From NCBI RefSeq assembly GCF_036227265.1, contig NZ_CP109446.1:5648001-5712000 (forward strand): a DNA stretch of 64,000 bases, in the 5' to 3' direction. The position numbers were made by a program, and so were the translations under genes. Below the pieces are notes generated by a model. It was not told where the DNA came from and made no database searches. It saw only the letters and a list, made by a program, of their open reading frames with translations. Positions 8,504-17,458 of the stretch are shown piece by piece. The number at the start of each line of letters is the position of its first letter. The stretch's first letter is position 1. Source of the DNA: Streptomyces sp. NBC_01476 (GTDB taxonomy: Bacteria; Actinomycetota; Actinomycetes; Streptomycetales; Streptomycetaceae).

Positions 8504-8656
8504 CTGCTCCTGTCGGCGTGTGGTCCGTCCGAGGCTGGATCGCGGTGCGGGCAGGCGGGTCGGTGCGTGCGGACCCGTCGCTGTCGTCACCAGTGTCGCG
8601 GTCCTGCTGCCGGAGGGGAGACCCCTTGGCCATGTGCGAGCATTATGACAACGACG

Positions 8657-8688
8657 CGTGCCTCGTCCGCAACGGCGGACGAGGCACG
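8657..8688 (-). terminator. Terminator of the DsbA-like gene
   Basis: 14-bp perfect arms (8657-8670 and 8675-8688) with the four-base loop AACG, 37 bases beyond the stop codon of the gene at 8725-9333. Confidence 0.8.
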
Positions 8689-8724
8689 GCGTGTACACGG
8701 CGTCAGATGCCGTGGAGGGGCCCG

Positions 8725-9333
8725 TCAGTCAAAGGCCGGCTTGCGGTCCCGGGTGCGCTTCAGCTCGAAGAACCCGTCCGTCGCGGTGACCAGCAGAACG
8801 CCGTCCCACAGTCTCGCCGCCGCGTCGCCGCGCGGCACTGGCGTCACCACCGGCCCGAAGAACGCGTTCCCGGCCACGGAGATCACCGGGGTGCCGACGT
8901 CGTAGCCGACCCGGTCCATGCCGTCCCGGTGCGATTCCCGCAGGGCCGTGTCGTAGGCCGTGGAGTCCATCGCGTCGGCCAGATCGCCGTCCAGGCCCGC
9001 CGCCCGAAGGGCCGCCACCGTGGTGGCCCGGTCCCTAGGCGCCTTCTCGTGGTGGAACCGGGTGCCCAATTCGGTGTAGAGCCGGCCGAGCACCTCGGGG
9101 CCGTACTTCTGCTCGGCGGCGACGCACACCCGCACCGGGCCGAAGCCGCTCGCCTCCCGCCAGCGCGGCGGCAGGTCGCGTCCCTCGTTGAGGACGGCGA
9201 GGCTCATCACGCGCCAGCGCACCTCCACGGGCCGCTGGAGCGCAACCTCATGCATCCAGCGCGACGCGATCCACGCCCAGGGGCACTGCGGATCGAACCA
9301 GAAGTCGACAGGGGTGGGGGTGCCTTGCGCCAC
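8725..9333 (-). CDS. DsbA-fold oxidoreductase, mycothiol-dependent nitroreductase type
   Basis: 202 residues. The N-terminal VDFWFDPQCPWAWIASRWM carries a CPWAW active site (Cys17) within a thioredoxin/DsbA fold. The C-terminal GTPVISVAGNAFFGPVV cis-Pro loop matches the mycobacterial Rv2466c group. Those cytoplasmic enzymes use mycothiol to reduce nitro compounds and quinones. In a cluster making quinonoid, N-N-bonded products this could be a detoxification or redox step; that is inference from context. It lies downstream of the hemY-like gene on the same strand. Confidence 0.8.
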   Translation of the reverse strand: MAQGTPTPVDFWFDPQCPWAWIASRWMHEVALQRPVEVRWRVMSLAVLNEGRDLPPRWREASGFGPVRVCVAAEQKYGPEVLGRLYTELGTRFHHEKAPRDRATTVAALRAAGLDGDLADAMDSTAYDTALRESHRDGMDRVGYDVGTPVISVAGNAFFGPVVTPVPRGDAAARLWDGVLLVTATDGFFELKRTRDRKPAFD

Positions 9334-9390
9334 GTCGGGCCTCCAAGGGAGAAATCGGGGAGAACGGGGATGCGGTGGGGGAACATGCCC

Positions 9391-10863
9391 TCAGCCCTGG
9401 GCCCGCGAAGTGGCCGGGCCCGCCTCACGCAGCGAGCCCAGCACCTGGTCGACGGCCTTGAGCGCGCTGACCACGCACTGTCCGATCCCGACGCCGTCGT
9501 ACACGGCGCCGCAGACCGCGAGCGAGGGCTGGCCCGCCACCGACGCGCGGATCCGCGCCACCCGGTCCAGATGCCCGACCGTGTACTGGGGCACCGCGTC
9601 CGCCCAGCGCCTGACCCGCGCCGCCATCGGGTTGCCTGCCACCCCGGCGGCCTCGGCGACCTCGGCCGCCGCGAGCGCGACGAGGTCGGCGTCGTCGCGC
9701 CCCAGCACGTCGCCGTCGCCGCTTCCCCCGGCCTGACACCGCACGATCTCCGCCTCGCCCGCCATGTGCGGCCACTTGACGGTGGAGAAGGTGACGACCT
9801 TGACCGGCCGCCCGTCCACCGCGGGCACCCGGTAGCCGCTGTGTCCCAGGGCGCGGATCGCGGCGAGCGCGTCCCGGGGGTAGGCGAGGGTGATGATCAC
9901 CGAACCGGCGTGCGGGATCTCGGCGAGTGCAGCGACGGCGCCGGCGGTCCCGGGCGCCCCGGCGAGCAGCCGGCCGGCCGCCCCGGCCGGCACGGCGACG
10001 ACGACGGCGTCCGCGTCGACGTACTCCGTGCCGGCGGTGGAGCCCACGGTCAGCCGCCAGCCGCGCTCACCGCGCGCGAGCTCGCGCACCGTGGCCTCCG
10101 TTCGCACCACGGAGCCCGGCGATTCGGCCAGCAGGGCGTCGGCGAGCACCTGGGGCATCCTGCCGAGCCCGCCGACCAGGGTGGAGATCCCCGTCGGAGG
10201 CCGCTCTCCGGTGGCGGGCAGCGGCGGGATCAGCGCTCCCGCCGCCTGCGCCAGCGAGGCGTGCCTGCGGGAGGCGGCGACCAGCGGGGACAGCGTGGCC
10301 GCCAACGACAGCTCGTCGGCGCGGCCGAAGTACGCGTCGGCCAGGAACGGGTCGACGAGCCGGTCCACGACCTCGCGGCCCAGCCGTCCCCCGACGAACT
10401 CCGCGACCGAGACGTCGCCGTTCAGCTCGGACATGGGCAGTACGGCGTCCTCGCGCGCCCGCCCCACCGCGGCATCGGACAGGATGCCGGACTTGGCCAG
10501 CTCGTCCATGTCGCAGGGCACGCCCATGAACTGACGATCCGGGAGCGGACGTATCTCGTCCCCTGTCCGGATCCCCATCGCCTTCGTACCCGCCGAGACG
10601 ACCCGGTCGTCCAGCCCGGCCTCCTTGAGCAACCGGGCGGTCTTGGGACGCCGGGCGTACGTCGACTCCGCGCCCTCGTCGATGACGGTGCCCGCCAGTT
10701 CGGAGACGGCGAGCTGTCCGCCGATCCGGGACGATCCCTCCAGGACCGTCACCCGTACCGGTTCGTTCCGCAGGAAGAACGCTGCCGCCAGTCCCGCGAC
10801 GCCGCCCCCGACAACGACCACATGCGGGACTTCGCGGGTCTGAGACATTCTGTCGTCCGCCAT
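9391..10863 (-). CDS. hemY: Protoporphyrinogen/coproporphyrinogen III oxidase
   Basis: 490 residues from ATG 10863, preceded by GAGGGAG; ATG 10848 is possible. The N-terminal Rossmann motif VVVVGGGVAGLAAAFFL binds FAD, followed by VLEGSSRIGGQ. The C-terminal VAVCGAVYDGVGIGQCVVSA is the second FAD strand of HemY/PgoX enzymes. In actinobacteria this enzyme oxidises coproporphyrinogen III in heme synthesis. No other heme gene lies nearby, so it could be the only copy placed here by chance or a duplicate. A role in polyketide oxidation is possible but unsupported. Confidence 0.85.
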   Translation of the reverse strand: MADDRMSQTREVPHVVVVGGGVAGLAAAFFLRNEPVRVTVLEGSSRIGGQLAVSELAGTVIDEGAESTYARRPKTARLLKEAGLDDRVVSAGTKAMGIRTGDEIRPLPDRQFMGVPCDMDELAKSGILSDAAVGRAREDAVLPMSELNGDVSVAEFVGGRLGREVVDRLVDPFLADAYFGRADELSLAATLSPLVAASRRHASLAQAAGALIPPLPATGERPPTGISTLVGGLGRMPQVLADALLAESPGSVVRTEATVRELARGERGWRLTVGSTAGTEYVDADAVVVAVPAGAAGRLLAGAPGTAGAVAALAEIPHAGSVIITLAYPRDALAAIRALGHSGYRVPAVDGRPVKVVTFSTVKWPHMAGEAEIVRCQAGGSGDGDVLGRDDADLVALAAAEVAEAAGVAGNPMAARVRRWADAVPQYTVGHLDRVARIRASVAGQPSLAVCGAVYDGVGIGQCVVSALKAVDQVLGSLREAGPATSRAQG

Positions 10864-11087
10864 TGCGCCGGCTCCCTCATGGATTGGTGTGGCCCCAGTG
10901 TGAGAAGTGGGGCCGGCAGTCCTGGTCGAGCCCGGGTGGATTCGGCGCGGAGCGACCCCGTGTGCCGTCACCTCTGCGGCGGCGCCCGCCGGGCGTGCCG
11001 CGTGCGATTCACGCTCGACCGGCCGTCCACCGGTGTGCCGGACATTGGCTGTACGAGCCACCATCCACCCAGCGCGAGGAGAGCGTC

Positions 11088-11864
11088 ATGCGGAAGGTCG
11101 TATCGCGGGACGGCACGACGATCGCCTACCGGACGGCGGGTGACGGCCCGCCGATCGTTCTGATGAACGGCGCGTTCCGCGACCACACGATCTTCGACTC
11201 ACTGGTTCCCGAACTGGCGCCGCACTGCACCACCTACGTCTACGACCGCCGGGGGCGGGGAGAAAGCGGCGACAGTCCCGCGTACGCCGTCGAGCGGGAG
11301 ATCGAGGACCTCGCCGCGCTGATCGACGAGGCCGGCGGCCAGGCGGTCGTGTTCGCCGGGTCCACCGGCGCGAATCTGGCCCTCGAAGCGGCCATGGCCG
11401 GCCTGCCGATCACCAGGCTGGCACTGCACGAACCGTACTTCCGCACCGGCGGTCATCCGAAGCCCCCGGGCGACTGCATGGACGTCCTGCGCAAGTTGCT
11501 GGCGGACGGCAGGCGCGGGGAGACCGCCGAGTACTGGCTCTCCGAGCTGCTCGGACTGACCCCCGAGGCCGTCGCGGACTGGCGGCGAGGCCCGCTGTGG
11601 GCGACGAATGAGGCGAACGCCCATACCCTCGTCTACGACACCACCATCCTCGGCGACTTCGAGGTGCCCGCCGAGCGGCTGGCCCGCCTCCGGGTCCCGG
11701 CGCTGGTCGTTCACAGCGACGGCACCAGCGACTGGCTGCGCGACGCGGCCCGCGCGACCGCGCGCGCCCTGCCGAACGGGTGGGGCATGGGGCTGCCCGG
11801 CTCCTGGCACCGGGTGCAGACCGACATCCTCGGCCGGGTTCTCGCCGGATTCGCCACGACCTGA
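11088..11864 (+). CDS. Alpha/beta hydrolase
   Basis: 258 residues from ATG 11088 after GCGAGGAGA. The order of elements is typical: oxyanion region IVLMNGAFRDH, YDRRGRGESGDSP, nucleophile elbow FAGSTGAN (AGSTG), acid strand VPALVVHSDGTSDW and late histidine in GSWHRVQ. Cytoplasmic, since no signal peptide is seen. The substrate is unknown; relatives include esterases and lactonases. It is divergent from hemY and ends at a strong terminator shared with the NmrA-like gene. Confidence 0.85.
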   Translation: MRKVVSRDGTTIAYRTAGDGPPIVLMNGAFRDHTIFDSLVPELAPHCTTYVYDRRGRGESGDSPAYAVEREIEDLAALIDEAGGQAVVFAGSTGANLALEAAMAGLPITRLALHEPYFRTGGHPKPPGDCMDVLRKLLADGRRGETAEYWLSELLGLTPEAVADWRRGPLWATNEANAHTLVYDTTILGDFEVPAERLARLRVPALVVHSDGTSDWLRDAARATARALPNGWGMGLPGSWHRVQTDILGRVLAGFATT

Positions 11865-12014
11865 CCGGCTGCGGCCCCGTACCCTCGCACGGCACGCGGA
11901 CCGGGGTCCACGACCCCGTCCGCACGGACCGAGCACCGAGCACCGTATGCCGAGCGGCATGTGCCGTTCGGCGCGGCGCAGGTGAAGAGCCCGCCGGGCT
12001 CAACGGCCGCCCAC

Positions 12015-12054
12015 GCGAGACGCTCGACCGGGAAACCCCGGCCGAGCGTCTCGC
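12015..12054. terminator. Bidirectional terminator between convergent genes
   Basis: 12-bp perfect arms (12015-12026 and 12043-12054, GCGAGACGCTCG and complement) around a further paired CCGGG-AAA-CCCGG core. Confidence 0.85.
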
Positions 12055-12147
12055 CAAGCCCCTGGCCACAGCCAGTTGATCATTGTGGCGCGATGGCCCC
12101 TCGAACGCGCCTTCCGCGCCGGCCCTCCGGCCGGTCTGCCGCTCCGG

Positions 12148-13023
12148 TCAGCCGGCGGAGCCCACCGGCGCGGTCCAGTTCGCCCGCAGCCAGAGTTCCA
12201 AGCTGACCAGGTCCGGCCTGATGCGCCGCAGCGCGGGCAGGTCCGCGCGGTAGCCCTCACGGTCCAGCCAGTCGAACATGACGGCGAGATCTCCGCGCGC
12301 CGCGCGGAGCGGCTCGAAGGACTGCTGCTCGTACCGGGTCGGTATGCCGGACACGCGCTCGAACGCCGTCGCCATCTGCGGCCCCGTCAGCTCGTCGCCG
12401 GCGATCTCGACCTGCCGGCCCAGCCATGCGGCCGGATTGTCGAAGGCGTCCGCTGCGAAGGCGCCGATGTCGCTGGTCGCGATGATCTGCACCGGAACCT
12501 CGGGGCGCAGCCACAGACCCAGCACGAGCCCGCCGTCCGCAGGTCGCGGGCCGATGTCGCGCAGCACGTCGTAGAACATGGTCGGCCGCAGCACGGTCGC
12601 CGGCAGACCGAGCTTCTGGATGTGCTGCTCGATGTGCCACTTGCTCGCGAAGTGCGGGATGCCGCTGGAGCGGTCGGCGCCTCCTACCGAGCTGTAGACC
12701 AGATGGGCCACGCCCGCCCCGGCGGCGGCGTCAGCCACCGCCTTGCCCTGCCGTTCCTCGGCGTCCGCCCCGCCCCGCGTGCGGAAGGTCTGGACGCTGA
12801 ACACGCCGTGGACCCCTGTCATCGCAGCGCGCAGCGACGCCTCGTCGTCGAAGTCGCCGGGCACCAGTACCGCGCCCACGTCCGCGAGCGCCCTGGCTGC
12901 GGGGGAGTTCGGTGCACGCACCAGCGCGTGCACCGTCCGCCCGCGGCGCAGCAGTTCGCGGGCCACCGCGCCGCCCTGCTTGCCGGTTCCGCCCAGTACC
13001 AGGACCGTCCCGTCCACTGTCAC
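12148..13023 (-). CDS. NmrA-like NAD(P)-binding protein
   Basis: 291 residues from GTG 13023 with GGAGG seven bases upstream. N-terminal VLVLGGTGKQGGAVARELL is an NmrA-type Rossmann motif, followed by VHALVRAP, VFSVQTF, YSSVGGADRSSGIPHFASK and LRPTMFYDV. This is an atypical SDR that may sense or bind NADP(H), or reduce a quinone or carbonyl. The catalytic Tyr-x3-Lys of classical SDRs is not obvious. It is followed by the flavin monooxygenase gene on the same strand upstream. Confidence 0.8.
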   Translation of the reverse strand: MTVDGTVLVLGGTGKQGGAVARELLRRGRTVHALVRAPNSPAARALADVGAVLVPGDFDDEASLRAAMTGVHGVFSVQTFRTRGGADAEERQGKAVADAAAGAGVAHLVYSSVGGADRSSGIPHFASKWHIEQHIQKLGLPATVLRPTMFYDVLRDIGPRPADGGLVLGLWLRPEVPVQIIATSDIGAFAADAFDNPAAWLGRQVEIAGDELTGPQMATAFERVSGIPTRYEQQSFEPLRAARGDLAVMFDWLDREGYRADLPALRRIRPDLVSLELWLRANWTAPVGSAG

Positions 13024-13097
13024 CGTCTGCCTCCGTCTCGGCTGCCTCAACCGCCTGGTCGATGTGGGTGCCAGGCACCCGGAAAACGTCGTACGGA

Positions 13098-14882
13098 CTA
13101 ACGGGAGCCGGCGGCCCGGTCTCCGCCGGTGCCGGCGAGGACGCGGGAGAGCGCGTCGGCCAGTGCCGCCGCCGGGTTGTCCCCCGCGGTCGTGGCACGC
13201 CAGGCCACGTGGTTGTCGGGGCGTACCAGGATCGCGCCGTCCCCGGCGGTCTCTCTGACGGTGGCCCACCCTCCGTCGACGTCGGCGTACTCCGCGCCGG
13301 TCCCGATCCGGACCGCGGTGACCGGTGTCGAGAACTTCTCCGCGACCTGCGCGGCCGCCTCGCACCACGCCGTCCCCTCCGCGCCGGTGAACAGGACGAA
13401 GCCGCTCGTGAGGCCGGCCAGGTCGTGTGTCGACAGACGTCGTCCCTCGTGCTCCAACCAGGCGTGCGGCAGCCGGTGCCCCGGCCGGGTCGTGGGGTGG
13501 TACACGTCCCGCATGGGCGTGCGCGGCGGCGGGGCGCTGCCGTCGGGGACGACCGCGCCCTGCTCGTAGGCGAAGCCGATCTCCAGGTCGTGGGCCTGGC
13601 CCCCGGCCCGGTGGGTGTCGAGGATCTCCGCGGTCCGCGCTCGCACCACCTCGCCGATCGGGGACTGCCCGAAGAACGTGGAGAACATCCGTTCCCGGCG
13701 CTGCGCGGGGGCGTGCGGGCCGAGGCCGACGGTCTCGAGCACCGTCTGGTGGTGGGAGGCAGCGGAGACCGCCCAGTCGACGTTGTGCCGGCACACGGGG
13801 CGCCGTTCGGCCTCGTAGGTGTCGAGCAGGCTGTCGCCGGCTCGGCCGGAGATCACCGCGGCCAGCTTCCAGGCGAGGTTGTGGGCGTCCTGGATACCGG
13901 AATTGAGGCCAAGGCCGACGGTCGGCGGCTGGCGGTGGGCGGAGTCGCCGGCCAGCAGCACGCGACCTTGCCGGTAGTGCTCGGCGACCAGCGCCTCCAC
14001 GGTCCAGTTCGTCACGTGGTGCAGGGTCAGCTCCAGGTCGGGCACGCGGAGGAGTTCACGGATCCTGGCGACGACCGACTCCTCGTCGAGGCGGCCCCCC
14101 TCCATCGGCGGGAAGTGCAGGACCCACTCCTCACAGGCCTTGCCCCAACTCGGCCCCATCTCGATGAGGTTGCTGCACAGGTCCGGGTCATAGGCGTTCA
14201 GGAAGTGGGTGAGGAGCGTGCCCTCCCGCCACCACGGCGACAGATCGGCGGCGAAGTAGGCGGTGGTGACGTCGAGGAGGCCGTGCAGGCCCTGCATCTC
14301 GATGCCGAGCGCGCTGCCTACCGTGCGGCCGCCGTCAGCCCCGATGAGGTACTGGGCCGTGACGGTGGTCGTCTCCCCGGTCGTGACGTCACGGATCTCG
14401 GCGGCGACGTGGTCGCCCTTGTCCTGGAAGCCGGTCATCTCGTGGCCGAACAGGACGCGTCCGGGATTGCGCTCCTCGGCGGTGCGGCGCAGGATCGGCT
14501 CCAGCCTGACCTGCGGCAGTTTGACGGGCAGGACGGGGCCGGCCGCCGCGTACCGCTCGCGCAGCTCGCCGCCGCCGAAGGCGTCCATCTCGTGGATCAG
14601 CCGCGCGTCCATCTCCCCCTCGCCGGCGAGCGAGGTCAGCCAGCGCAGGCCGCCGAACAGCTCCAGGGGTGCCCCCTGCTCGATCATCGGCCCGTCCAGC
14701 CCGTGCTGGCGGAAGATCTCCATGGTGCGCTGGTTGAGGTAGTGCGCTTTCGGCACGTGTGAGGTCTCCGCGTGCCGTTCCACCAGCAGATGACCCACAC
14801 CGTGGTCGGACAGGAAGTTGGAGGCGGCCAGGCCGCACCCACCGCCGCCCACGATCAGAACCGGAACCTCGACTGCTGCCAT
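13098..14882 (-). CDS. FAD-dependent aromatic monooxygenase (PheA/TfdB family), enzyme F
   Basis: 594 residues from ATG 14882 (AGGAAGGA upstream). Motifs in order: GxGxxG (VGGGGCGLAASNF, residues 11-23), LLVERHAE, DG motif LIGADGGRTV (about 190) and GD motif LLAGDSAHRQPPTVG (about 312). A C-terminal thioredoxin-like domain (FVLFTGAEGTAW, ILVRPDNHVAWR) follows, as in phenol hydroxylases and RdmE/PgaE relatives. It probably hydroxylates or cleaves an aromatic polyketide intermediate using NAD(P)H and O2. It is the most divergent of the six flavin monooxygenases and lies apart from the PKS core. Confidence 0.9.
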   Translation of the reverse strand: MAAVEVPVLIVGGGGCGLAASNFLSDHGVGHLLVERHAETSHVPKAHYLNQRTMEIFRQHGLDGPMIEQGAPLELFGGLRWLTSLAGEGEMDARLIHEMDAFGGGELRERYAAAGPVLPVKLPQVRLEPILRRTAEERNPGRVLFGHEMTGFQDKGDHVAAEIRDVTTGETTTVTAQYLIGADGGRTVGSALGIEMQGLHGLLDVTTAYFAADLSPWWREGTLLTHFLNAYDPDLCSNLIEMGPSWGKACEEWVLHFPPMEGGRLDEESVVARIRELLRVPDLELTLHHVTNWTVEALVAEHYRQGRVLLAGDSAHRQPPTVGLGLNSGIQDAHNLAWKLAAVISGRAGDSLLDTYEAERRPVCRHNVDWAVSAASHHQTVLETVGLGPHAPAQRRERMFSTFFGQSPIGEVVRARTAEILDTHRAGGQAHDLEIGFAYEQGAVVPDGSAPPPRTPMRDVYHPTTRPGHRLPHAWLEHEGRRLSTHDLAGLTSGFVLFTGAEGTAWCEAAAQVAEKFSTPVTAVRIGTGAEYADVDGGWATVRETAGDGAILVRPDNHVAWRATTAGDNPAAALADALSRVLAGTGGDRAAGSR

Positions 14883-15056
14883 TGTGGTCCTTCCTGGAGA
14901 TGGCAGCCTCACGATCACGGGGCTGCCGCATGGGCCGGGCCGCCGGTCGTCGGCCGGCCGGCCGCGTCCTGGCGCTGACGCGGACCGTGGTGGTTGTCAG
15001 CGGCGCTCTACCGACGCGCCGCTCTCGTAGCGTGACGACGATCTCTGTAGCCCCGG

Positions 15057-15860
15057 TCAAGGACGGGTGGACCCCTCCGGGGCACCGGCGGCGGTGCGCT
15101 GGGACATGCGTCCGGCCGCCGCCGCGAGCGCCCGGTGGAAGCGGTCGTCCGCGGTCTGGCCGGCTTCCCACTGCACCCCCACCGCGAAGGGGTGACCGAC
15201 CGCCTCGACCGCCTCGACGACCCCGTCCGGAGCCCATGCGGTGGCGCTGAGGCCCGTCCCGATCCGGTCGACCGCCTGATGGTGGTGGCAGAACGACTCG
15301 GCGGCGTCGTCGCCGAGGATCCGGGCGACGTGGCTGCCGGCCCGGAGCTTGAGGACGTGCCGGCCGAAGGTGAAATCCTCCGTGCGCGGGCGGTGGGCGT
15401 CGTCGCCGGTGATCTCCGGCAGATGCTGGTGCAGGGTGCCGCCGAACCGGACGTTCAGGAGCTGCATCCCGCGGCAGACGGCGAGCAGCGGCAGGCCCGC
15501 GTCGAGCGCCGCACCGATCAGCGTCAGCTCGGCGCGGTCCAGGTCCTGGCCGACGACGCGGGTCGCGGGATGCGCGTCCTGGCCGTACAGCGCCGGGTCG
15601 ACGTCCGGGCCGCCCGGAACCAGCAGACCGTCGAGCGCACCGACAAGATCCTCGGCGCGGTGCCCAGGCGGCAGCACCACGGGGACGCAGCCCGCGGCGG
15701 CGAGGAAGTCCACATGCGACTGGAGCGCCAGGCTGACCGTCATCCCGGTGCCCTGGAGAATGACCGGTGCCGTCCGTGCGGATATCCCGACAACCGGGCG
15801 CCGGGCGGCTCGCGGCGCGGCCTGCGGGGCGGGTGAGGGTGAGCTCATGGCCGTCCTCAT
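15057..15860 (-). CDS. Class I glutamine amidotransferase-like protein (peptidase C26/PuuD family)
   Basis: 267 residues from ATG 15860, which overlaps the TGA of the Rieske gene in ATGA, so the two are translationally coupled. The nucleophile elbow LLAVCRGMQLL (Cys129) and the CHHHQAVDRIGTGL segment match gamma-glutamyl-GABA hydrolases. The usual GVQWHPE motif, which carries the catalytic His and Glu, reads GVQWEAGQ (residues 228-235), so two of the three catalytic residues are missing. It may therefore act as a transferase or binding protein, or use other residues. A gamma-glutamyl-handling enzyme is suggestive here, because the pathway is predicted to run through glutamylhydrazine. Confidence 0.8.
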   Translation of the reverse strand: MRTAMSSPSPAPQAAPRAARRPVVGISARTAPVILQGTGMTVSLALQSHVDFLAAAGCVPVVLPPGHRAEDLVGALDGLLVPGGPDVDPALYGQDAHPATRVVGQDLDRAELTLIGAALDAGLPLLAVCRGMQLLNVRFGGTLHQHLPEITGDDAHRPRTEDFTFGRHVLKLRAGSHVARILGDDAAESFCHHHQAVDRIGTGLSATAWAPDGVVEAVEAVGHPFAVGVQWEAGQTADDRFHRALAAAAGRMSQRTAAGAPEGSTRP

Positions 15861-16180
15861 GCCTGGCTCCCGGCATCCGGCGAGACGTAGACGTAGCCCT
15901 CCTCGACCATCACCCGGTAGGTGGTGATCGGCCGCGTCGCGGGCGGGTTGGTGGGGGCGCCGGTCTGCAGGTCGAAGCAGGACCCGTGCAGCCAGCACTC
16001 GATCGTCCCGTCGTAGACCTCGCCCTCGGCGAGGGACACCTCCGCGTGCGAGCAGAGATCGCTGACCGCGTAGACCGTACCGCCGCTGCGGGCCAGCGCG
16101 ACCGGGGTGCCGTCGACCTCCACCGCGATCGCGCCATCGGCCGGAACCTTCTCTTCCGGGCAGACCTTGACGAAGCTCAT
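15857..16180 (-). CDS. Rieske [2Fe-2S] ferredoxin
   Basis: 107 residues. Two half-motifs, C43-S-H45 and C62-W-L-H65, bind a Rieske cluster. The rest (MSFVKVCPEEKVPADGA, VYVSPDAGSQA) matches ferredoxin components of non-heme iron oxygenases. It is a small cytoplasmic electron carrier. No partner terminal oxygenase or reductase is adjacent, so it probably feeds a flavin or iron enzyme elsewhere in the pathway. Coupled by ATGA to the amidotransferase-like gene. Confidence 0.9.
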   Translation of the reverse strand: MSFVKVCPEEKVPADGAIAVEVDGTPVALARSGGTVYAVSDLCSHAEVSLAEGEVYDGTIECWLHGSCFDLQTGAPTNPPATRPITTYRVMVEEGYVYVSPDAGSQA

Positions 16181-16366
16181 CGGTCCGGATCTCCTCCTTC
16201 GTCGAATCCGGCGGCCACTCGTTTCCCGCCGCGCCGAGGGCGGGGAACCGGCCGCCCGTCACCCTGCTCGCCGGCTCTCGAGAACGAGCCGAGGACAGGA
16301 CGAGGCTCGTCGGAGCGGCCGGCGGGGCGCACCGGCGTCACGTGCGCGGCTTCCCGCGACGGGTCC

Positions 16367-17137
16367 TCACCACGGGACCGGGCCGTCCTCGGACAGGGAG
16401 GCACCCGACGGACCGCCGGCGTCCAGCAGGGCCAGGTGGACGGCGATCGCCGCACCCTGCGCCGGCGTCCGCTGCCCGCGGTGGTGGTTGATGTCCGTGG
16501 CCACCACGCCCGGATGGGCCGCGTTCACCTTGACCGGTGTCTCGCGCAGCTCCTTCGCGTACGCCAGTGTGAGGGCGTTGAGCGCGGTCTTCGAGGACTG
16601 ATAGGCGATCATGTTGACCGCCGCGACCGGGGAGTGCGGATCGGCGTGCAGGGTCAGTGACCCGATGTGGCTGGACATGTTGACGATGCGGCCGGCCGGT
16701 GAGCGGAGCAGCAGCGGCAGCATGGCGTTGGTCACCGTGACCACGCCGAAGACGTTGGTCTCGTACACCTCGCGCAGGTCGTCGGCCGTCGCCCGGCTGG
16801 GGGCGCCGGTGAAGCCGCCGGCGATGCCCGCGTTGTTCACCAGGACGTCCAGGCGGCCGTGACGCCTTTCGATGCCGGCCGCCGCCTCGGCCACGGAGGT
16901 CGCGTCCGTCACGTCGATGCGCACCGGCAGCGCCGTGACACCGAGTTCCGTCAGCGAGTCGGCCGCCTGCTTGCCCCGCACCTCGTCCCGGGCGCCGACG
17001 AGGACGACGGCGCCCCGCTCGCCCAGTTGCCGTGCTGTCTCGTATCCGATCCCCTTGTTGGCGCCCGTCACGAGCACGACCCTCGCGGCCTTGTCGACCT
17101 GTTCCTTGTCGACCTGTTCGATCTTCTCGACCGGCAC
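16367..17137 (-). CDS. Short-chain dehydrogenase/reductase
   Basis: 256 residues from GTG 17137 (AAAGGAA upstream). Classical SDR: VLVTGANKGIGYETA (residues 21-35) binds NAD(P), NNAG at LVNNAGIAGG, catalytic Ser in NMSSHIGS, and YQSSK (Tyr about 179, Lys about 183). The N-terminus has a short direct repeat (EQVDKEQVDK). It probably reduces a ketone or quinone during tailoring. A StrR-type box sits 78 bases upstream of the start, so it is a likely direct target of the ParB-like regulators. Confidence 0.88.
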   Translation of the reverse strand: MPVEKIEQVDKEQVDKAARVVLVTGANKGIGYETARQLGERGAVVLVGARDEVRGKQAADSLTELGVTALPVRIDVTDATSVAEAAAGIERRHGRLDVLVNNAGIAGGFTGAPSRATADDLREVYETNVFGVVTVTNAMLPLLLRSPAGRIVNMSSHIGSLTLHADPHSPVAAVNMIAYQSSKTALNALTLAYAKELRETPVKVNAAHPGVVATDINHHRGQRTPAQGAAIAVHLALLDAGGPSGASLSEDGPVPW

Positions 17138-17214
17138 GTCCGCAGTTCCTTTCTCTCGGAGGAGGAGCTCCCCAGACTGTGGGCACCGCCGCCGCCGTTG
17201 TCGACGCCCGGCAC

Positions 17215-17243
17215 GTTCAACCGCGTCCACTCCGCGGTCGAGC
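17215..17243. promoter_or_regulatory. StrR-type box upstream of the SDR gene
   Basis: GTTCAACCG (17215-17223), 11-base spacer, CGGTCGAGC (17235-17243). Against the family pattern GTTCRACYG-N11-CRGTYGAAC there is one mismatch, in the last half-site. Confidence 0.6.
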
Positions 17244-17458
17244 AGGCGGGTGGCCGGCGGCCACCGCACGCGGAGGCGTCCGTCACGCACCCGCCCGGCG
17301 CCCCGTTCGGCGCTCACTTGCCGGACGGACGCAACCGGCGGCAGCCTGGTGCCCGGCACTCGCCGCCGCGTCCCCCTCGCCCCCGCTGCTCCGCCGGGTG
17401 TCCGGCAGGGCGGCACCCGGGCGGCGGGGGACGGCCCCGACTCCCAGGAGATGACCCG

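Noticed and set aside
11088-11864. Reading the hydrolase at 11088 as the epoxide hydrolase of the pathway
   Set aside because: Its elbow is AGSTG with Ser, not Asp, so nothing in the sequence singles it out for epoxide opening.
14990-15056. Possible extra ECF41-type site (TGTCAGC and CGTAGCGTGACG)
   Set aside because: The -35 differs, the spacing is off by several bases, and no gene follows on that strand.
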